Assembly: GCF_902150065.1 (NCBI RefSeq)
Contig: NC_043982.1
Location: forward strand, 37,407,363 to 37,471,362
Origin: Myripristis murdjan
Taxonomy: Eukaryota > Chordata > Actinopteri > Holocentriformes > Holocentridae
Reading direction: 5' to 3'
Length of the DNA stretch: 64,000 bases
Positions 51,154-64,000 of this stretch are shown here, piece after piece (the stretch's first letter is position 1; each line of letters starts with the position of its first letter). Made by a program: the position numbers and the translations under genes. The notes under the pieces are model-generated. The model was not told the origin of the DNA and ran no database searches. It saw nothing but the letters and a program-made list of their open reading frames with translations.

Positions 51154-51188
51154 ATAGCTAAGCTAAGCTAAGCGAAGCTAAGCTAACT
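51154..51188. repeat. (GCTAA)n tandem run in the phf10 5' region
   Basis: About six AAGCT/GCTAA steps with one AAGCGAAG variant, starting 12 nt upstream of the phf10 start codon. It is therefore probably within its 5' UTR. Confidence 0.8.
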
Positions 51189-51315
51189 GTTCTCTCCAGC
51201 TCCAGGACGGGTAGAGCGGCTGCTGCTCGAGCTCACTGCGCGCTGGGGCGAGTGGGCGGGGCCACTGACGTCTCCCCGCCATGTGACACTTCGTTTTATT
51301 TTATTTTATTTTTAC

Positions 51316-51368
51316 ATTATGATTATGATTATGATTATGATTATGATTATGATTATGATTATTATTAT
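51316..51368. repeat. (TTATGA)n hexanucleotide microsatellite
   Basis: Seven to eight units followed by (TTA)n, downstream of the phf10 promoter region. Confidence 0.9.
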
Positions 51369-52477
51369 TAGTGGTGGTAGTAGTAGAAGAAGGTGCATTT
51401 GTATTATTTTACCTTTTATAGTTAACAACATTTTCTCAGGTTTTACTCTTTTCTATAGAAACATTAAAGCCTATGTGGTTTGTATGTTTATAGTAACAAG
51501 GATGAAAATGCAATTTTCTTTATTAATTTAATTTTACTTGCCAAATTCAATGTTCACCAAGGTAAATTTATGAGGGAAATGGAACTATATGTGTCAACGG
51601 TTTCTTCCTCACAAAAAAAGCTATGAAAACAATGAATGTATGCAATATTTTCAGAATTTTCAAGTGAGTTTATTATCATACACTCGCATCTTTTTTTTTT
51701 TTATTAATCATCTTTTTTCCTTCTGTTTTTCACCATGTTTTTTTTCTGTATTTCTCTGTTTTGCACTGCTTTCTGTTTTATTGTCTTAATGCTCTATTTG
51801 TAAGCAATGCTATTTTGGTCTTTGAATGATCATTTCTCTGCCTCTCCGGTCTTGATTATCAGTAAAGTCAATAGAACGTTGCATCAAAATCATTGCTGTC
51901 TGCAACCCCCAAACATTTTTTGGGCCAGAGAAAAACTTTACAGATAGGTACAACTTTATTAGTAGAAACATGCCACAAAAAAAAAAAGAAAAAAAGAAAA
52001 AAGAAAAAAAATGTGAAAACCTGATGAATAGGGAAAAAATAGACAAGCTCTCTCGCTACAATAGGTTTTCAGAGATATTTGCCAGTTTGATGATTCGTTA
52101 ACAACAGATGGATTGCAATATCATTGGACACATGGAGCTAATTTCTCTTTTGTCATACATTTTTATTTTTGTTTGTGTCATTAATACAGAGCACCACTGG
52201 ATGATGTTAAAGGGGAAGTTTGTAAGTTCCTTTATTGTGGAATCTGCTGCCTCTCTCACTCTGATTTTGGTGCATCACCTCCAATATTTGATGCCCCTGT
52301 CAGCTCCAGCCCTCAGCACTGAGGTTGTACGTAAACAACGATCCTCATATTGTACCCACCACAGTTCATGCTATGTATTCATTGTAAAGAACACAGCAAG
52401 ACAGACTGTGATATGCAATAAGCGATGAGGAAAAAAAAAAAATCCAATACAATAACGCCTCCTTGTGGCAGTGTTAA

Positions 52478-52961
52478 CCCTCCTGTTACCTTCAAATTTA
52501 CCAACTCTTTTTTGTTTTGTTTTGTTTTGTTTGACAGTTATCAGTAATTTAAACTGATAATTTTAGAATTAAAGTTGTTAACCAAATTTGTGTATCGGGT
52601 ACTTTAGTTAGTTAGTTAGTTAGATACTTTATTCATCCCGAAGGAAATTCACAGTTTCCAGTTTCACAGTCTCACAGTTTTTATGTGTCTTGTTGACTAC
52701 CAAAACACATTTTTAAATAAAACATTCCCACTTTTAAGTCCAAGTTCTTGTGGAAATCATGTTTTTCCCTCTCAAATGTCACATTAACTATCAGTGGTTC
52801 TGGCGCTACCACAGGTATGATTATGTTTGGTTATGACCCTAAAGCAGAGGGAAGTTTTTTGAAGACTATAAATGACATGTTATAGTTCCTCAGTGCCATC
52901 CAAACAAACTAAAACAAATGTTTGTGTAAAATGTTGATATTTGTCATATTTTTTACACAGC

Positions 52962-52994
<33 letters not shown>

Positions 52995-53210
52995 CCTGGG
53001 GTCATATTGATGCAAAGAAAAAACACTGATGTGTATGAAATGTGTACAGCACATTGAAAATATATCATCATTTATGTTATATTTCTCCGCTTCCATTTGT
53101 CTCCAGTAAATTAGGAAAAGGCATTAAATATGAGGCAAAAATGAGTAAATCATGTATTTAGAGATGTTAAACATCCAGTGAGTTCAAACTGACCCCAAAG
53201 ATAACAGGAG
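52478..53210 (+). mobile_element. piggyBac-like non-autonomous element
   Basis: TTAA at 52474-52477 precedes CCCTCCTGTTACCTT. The far end AAGATAACAGGAG is the imperfect inverted match. Inside lie a (TTAG)n run with TACTTTATTCATCCCGAAGG, a long poly(A) and the GGGGTCA words shared with 24560-24925. No transposase is encoded. The 3' TTAA is not preserved. Confidence 0.6.
52962..52993. repeat. Poly(A) run of about 30
   Basis: Lies inside the piggyBac-like element; the shorter equivalent in the other copy is at 24710-24723. Confidence 0.9.
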
Positions 53211-53440
53211 CTCACGCTGCCCTCAGTCTAGCTGTATGCGGGAGAGGGAGGCTTTTATTTTGAAAGGAAAACACTGTGTACGGGAAGTCGCAGGGAAAAA
53301 AATCAGCTGGTGTCCGCGGAAATTATCAGTTGGGCGAGTTGCTTTGCATTTCATCCATTTGTCAGCCCGTATTTCTCCCCCGTTTTCTCTGATTTGTGTC
53401 GAGAAAACGAGACGGTTGTCGTCGTAACGCCACGCCGGCG

Positions 53441-60471
<7,031 letters not shown>

Positions 60472-61183
60472 TGGGCGGGCCCGGTGACACACACAGACAA
60501 GGTGAAAGGGCAAGGGTGTGTGTCTATGCATGTATGTATGTCTTTGAGTGTTTGTGCATGTGTTTTTTATCCAGGTTTTTTTTTTTATTTATGCTGCCCT
60601 GACAGATTTGTTGAGATTCCTCTTGCATCCTGAGCAGGGCCATTTACATAAAAAAGGGCATCAGAGTCAGAGCTTGTGAGTGGAGCTCAGCGACTTGAAA
60701 TTCCCCTCATTGCTCACAGCTCTGTAAGCCAGCTCCGCTCAGCCGCTGCTTCCCATCATTTTCTCTGCTCCACTGTCACTCATCTCACTGATTTACATTC
60801 CCCTCTGCTCTGAATCGCTCTGTCTTCTCCCTCCAAAAAACCCTTCATCTCAACTTGGTATTCAGCAACATGGGTCAATGAGAGGAGCTATCCTACTTCA
60901 ACCATAATTAAACGAAACTCTTCTCACTGTGTGGATGTCAGGGGTGCAGCTATGGTCTGGGAGGCTGGGTGGGGGGCCCTCCCCCAGCCTTTCAATACTA
61001 ATTTCTTGCACTTTACACAACCTCTAATGACTCAAGTTATATCAGCTAGCTCACTCATGTGTGATTTACCTACATTTGTTGATGTAGATGAATGTCAGTA
61101 TTCAATTTGGTTACATTTTTATATATGTATGTGTTAGGTAGATGCTAGCTAACAACCCATGAATTCCACCAATTGAGCTGAAT

Positions 61184-61770
61184 ATCCATCCATCTATTTT
61201 CTGCTGCTGACCCGGCACCGGGTCACGGTGGCAGCAGGTTGAGAAGGTCAGCCCAGATGTCCTTAACCCCAGCCACATCCACCAGCTCCTCCTGGGGGAA
61301 TCTCAAGGCTGGAAACGCCTTGAGATTCCAGGCAGGGATTCATATTCCCCCCAGCGTGTCCTGGGTCTGCCCCAGGGTCTCCTCCCAGTCGGTCGCTCCT
61401 TTCAAAGTGCAGCAGCTCTACTCTGAGCTCCCCGCCCTCTCCTAAAGGGTGAGTCCAGCCACCCTGAGGAGGAGACTCATTTCCGCTGCTTGTATCCATG
61501 ATCTCATTATTTCGGTATCTGCCCAGAGCTCATGACCACAGGTGAAGATCAAGATCAACCAGTAAATTGAGAGCTGCACCTTACGCTCAGCTCTTTCTTC
61601 ACCACAACTGTCCGGTACAACGACCTCATGACCTCCACCACCCCGATCCGCCTGTCAATCTCCTGCTCATTTTACCCTCACTGTGAACAAGATGCTGAGA
61701 TACTTCAGCTCTTCCACTTGAGGCAGTAACTCACTCCCAACTCGGAGGGGGCAAACCACCTTTTTCCGTT
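61184..61770 (-). mobile_element. LINE (non-LTR retrotransposon) 3' fragment
   Basis: On the minus strand this resembles the C-terminal part and tail of an abundant fish LINE ORF. Recognisable plus-strand words are CCACCAGCTCCTCCTGGGGG, CCAGCGTGTCCTGGGTCTGC, CCCAGAGCTCATGACCACAG and GATCCGCCTGTCAATCTC. The TCCATCCATC at 61185 is the element's 3' tail. It is 5' truncated and has an internal gap and frame damage. The clade was not resolved. Confidence 0.7.
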
Positions 61771-62848
61771 TTTTCCCCCCTCCTTTTTCAGGTGAACAGC
61801 TCAGGCTTTATTGTTTTACAGTGGCTTTCAGTCCAGTCCACTGGGACCCCATACATTACTTGTGTTAGCATATTTCACTCAGTTATTGAGGGCCTTGCTG
61901 AGTAGTTTACTAATGCTTTTACACTGCCACAGTAAAGCATATTAATAAAGTTGGCTACACAGTTGTTTCATTCAAAGTCACCACAGAGACACCGATGATT
62001 ATGTATTTTCACACCAAATCACTTGAGGTCACAATATAGCAGCAAGACAACACCGCCTAGGAAATACAGGATCAGATACTCTGCTCCGCTCAAGCTCTGG
62101 GGCGGCAAAACATTATGTGCACATGCCCCCACCCCCTCCTGTGGTGGACACTGTTGTTTGTGTGCATAAGCTGTGTTGAAAGGCTGCTAAAATTTGATGG
62201 AACAGTTCTCCTTACAATGAGAATACTGTCATTATCTGCTCACCATCTATCAGTCTCTAAACAGCTTAATGTCACTGTAGAGCTCCACACCTCTAAACTG
62301 CTCAACTTAAAACTGATTTGGGTCTAAGGCACATACATCTTTGGTTTCAATTCGACCCAGGACCTTTGTCTCCACTCTTTTCCCCCAGTCCTTCTCGTCT
62401 CTCGATTGTATACTGTCTACTAAAGTCTTTAAAAAGTCTAATGTATTTCCATCTGCATCCTGTGGGAGTAGCTGCAGGGTTGAGGAGGGTCATGTTGATC
62501 ATCTCGTACTGTCGGCCTCTGAGCAGTCCCAGTTTGTGTTAAGTGCTTTGTTGCTGGAAGGGAAAACACTCATTTCAACATTTTCCCAGTCCGAAGAAGC
62601 ATTTGAAGTGTCAGCCTGTCATGCACATCCACGCTAAAAATGCTACCGGCCATGCGGTGTGTCATGTGATCCTACCTTTACTGTCTCTCACTCTCTGTGT
62701 ATATGTGTGTGTGTGTGTATGCACGTGTGTGTCCTGTGTTCCAGGCAGGTTTGTGAAGACCAAAAGAAGGACAGACGCAGGGGACCCTAAAAAAAAAAAC
62801 AACAAAAACAAACGTTGGGTTCAGGGTGCTACGGTAGCGACTCGTCCC

Positions 62849-62869
62849 TGACCTTTGACCTTTGACCTT
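62849..62869 (-). promoter_or_regulatory. Triple AGGTCA direct repeat with 1-bp spacing
   Basis: On the minus strand AGGTCA occurs three times, each separated by one A. That makes two overlapping DR1 elements, the classic site for HNF4, COUP-TF and PPAR/RXR. Confidence 0.5.
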
Positions 62870-63604
62870 CGCACGGAACCTTCTGAACCTTTTGAACCTT
62901 CGTTGTTTATGTATCTGCAGAGCTGAAAAAAAAAAAAAAAAACGACGACATCCCGGCCACGCCCCCTTTCAGGACTCTGAGCATCACCATGGTAACTCTG
63001 GCCACAACCAGAGAGCGCCCGCCTCCCAACAACCTGCCCCACTATTGGACCAAACCCCCACCCCTCCTCCCTCCCAGCCCTCCAATCAGAGTGTGAATTA
63101 CTAGCAAGTTGTGTTAAGACTTCCTGGACCACTGTGCACTCCTCCTCCTCCGCCCCTCTCTCTCCTTTTCTCTCTCTTTCCTCTCTTTACCTGTTTGTCT
63201 CTCTGTCACACCCACACTCCTACCTACACGTTTACCGGGCTGCATGTCATCCTACATTTCCCTTCTTGTCCAACAAACCACCCAACAAACTAGCAAACGT
63301 ACCATCCAACTTCCACTGCTAAGAACCCCCCTGATGTAGAAACATGCAGCGTAATCCATTCACGGTCGCACCATGAAGAAACAACAGAAAAAGTATGTCT
63401 ATTCCTTGTGTTTATAACAATGAATAGGTTTTGTTTTTTTGACCGACCGTAGTATCCACCCAACAGTTGAGATGTCTTTGAATGGTAAAAATAATTATTC
63501 AACAATTTGAACATACCTTTATGCATTAGATGTTGAAAGCTGAAATTAAAAACATTTGTCATCATACAGTACTCTTGTCTAAACCAGGAAGAACTTTTTA
63601 AATT

Positions 63605-63970
63605 TTCTAAATAAATACATTATAATAGAAAGTCTAACAAAATCAATAATGTGTAAATACAGTACAATAGAAAATCTGACAATCAATAATGTATGCATTT
63701 ATAATAGAAAATGTATCAAATCAGTAACACAAATCAAAGTAGAATATAAAAAATGTATATAAAAAGAAATACATAAAATAACCATTGAAAAGATCATAAG
63801 TGTCCAAAAAAAAGTTGCCGATGCAGCACTTCAACGGCATTGTGACTGTTATGTTGTTTATTTGTTTATTTATATTGATACTTGTTATAATTTATCCATG
63901 ACTTATTTTGATAGATTTTCTATTGAAATTTATTCATGGATTATTTTGATACATTTCTATTATAATAAAC
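63605..63970. repeat. AT-rich tandem units in inverted arrangement
   Basis: Three units with ATAATAGAAAATSTRWCAAATC-like words at 63612-63732 face inverted counterparts (TTGATACATTTCTATTATAA and relatives) at 63868-63965. No gene was seen. Confidence 0.6.
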
Positions 63971-64000
63971 AGTGTTTCCAGGGAATATTTTGGCGTCAGA

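Larger units (their letters stand above)
51143..53440. promoter_or_regulatory. Divergent phf10/rab4a intergenic region
   Basis: 2.3 kb between the two start codons. It holds an AGCTA tandem run at the phf10 end (51154-51188), a (TTATGA)n run, a piggyBac-like element (52478-53210) and, near 53220-53440, CpG-containing sequence that is likely the rab4a promoter and 5' UTR. Confidence 0.5.
60472..63570 (+). other. rab4a: rab4a 3' UTR and downstream region
   Basis: After the stop the plus strand has candidate signals AATAAA near 61945 and ATTAAA near 63545. The stretch contains a LINE fragment (61184-61770), a GT run near 62700, a triple AGGTCA array (62849-62869) and a poly(A) run at 62928-62942. 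I could not tell where rab4a ends or whether another transcript begins. Confidence 0.35.

Noticed and set aside
62735-63104. Possible exons (AG-preceded frames with lysine runs and a proline/serine tail) after rab4a
   Set aside because: The lysines come from poly(A) runs, the tail matches no family I know, and no donor/acceptor set gives a coherent protein. Kept only as rab4a downstream region.

Overview
The window is vertebrate, almost certainly teleost fish and probably a percomorph. The genes have many short exons with GT/AG introns, and orthologues of well-known vertebrate proteins can be read exon by exon. There is abundant (CA)n/(GT)n microsatellite, and fish-type Tc1, hAT-like, piggyBac-like and LINE debris is present. 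No bacterial, organellar or viral genes were seen.

Seven protein-coding genes can be read through, and in every one the splice phases add up to a full-length protein. In order: rhou (minus, coding 4272-9660, 262 aa), pdcd2 (plus, 11112-16704, 364 aa), tbp (minus, 18710-24304, 306 aa), psmc3 (plus, 26286-28407, 427 aa), psmb1 (minus, 31298-34900, 237 aa), phf10 (minus, 38197-51142, 494 aa) and rab4a (plus, 53441-60471, 213 aa). rhou/pdcd2, tbp/psmc3 and phf10/rab4a are divergent pairs. pdcd2/tbp and psmc3/psmb1 are convergent.

The middle block (pdcd2, tbp, psmb1, phf10) matches the gene set of human 6q27. The two outer genes, rhou and rab4a, both belong to human 1q42. psmc3 (human chromosome 11) is a guest between tbp and psmb1; it has only one coding intron, unlike the many-exon mammalian gene. 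Functionally the set covers basal transcription (TBP), chromatin remodelling (PHF10 of PBAF), the 26S proteasome (PSMB1 in the 20S core, PSMC3 in the 19S base), ribosome-linked PDCD2, and two small GTPases. Apart from the two proteasome subunits they are not an obvious pathway cluster.

The most unusual structures are these. (1) A 432-bp insertion in pdcd2 intron 2, flanked by an exact 17-bp target duplication, has perfect 87-nt inverted arms that each carry a hammerhead-ribozyme-like core, with a 45-bp palindrome repeated three times between AT-rich spacers; it looks like a Penelope-type remnant. (2) rab4a intron 5 has a hAT-like element starting 8 nt into the intron. That element carries an (AC)n run complementary to a (GT)n run that replaces the polypyrimidine tract at the acceptor. 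(3) rhou exon 2 (59 nt) is bracketed by complementary (UG)n and (AC)n tracts. (4) GTTAGC/GCTAAC words cluster around the 5' ends of four of the seven genes. (5) A Tc1-like element with intact ends sits about 220 bp upstream of the psmb1 start codon.
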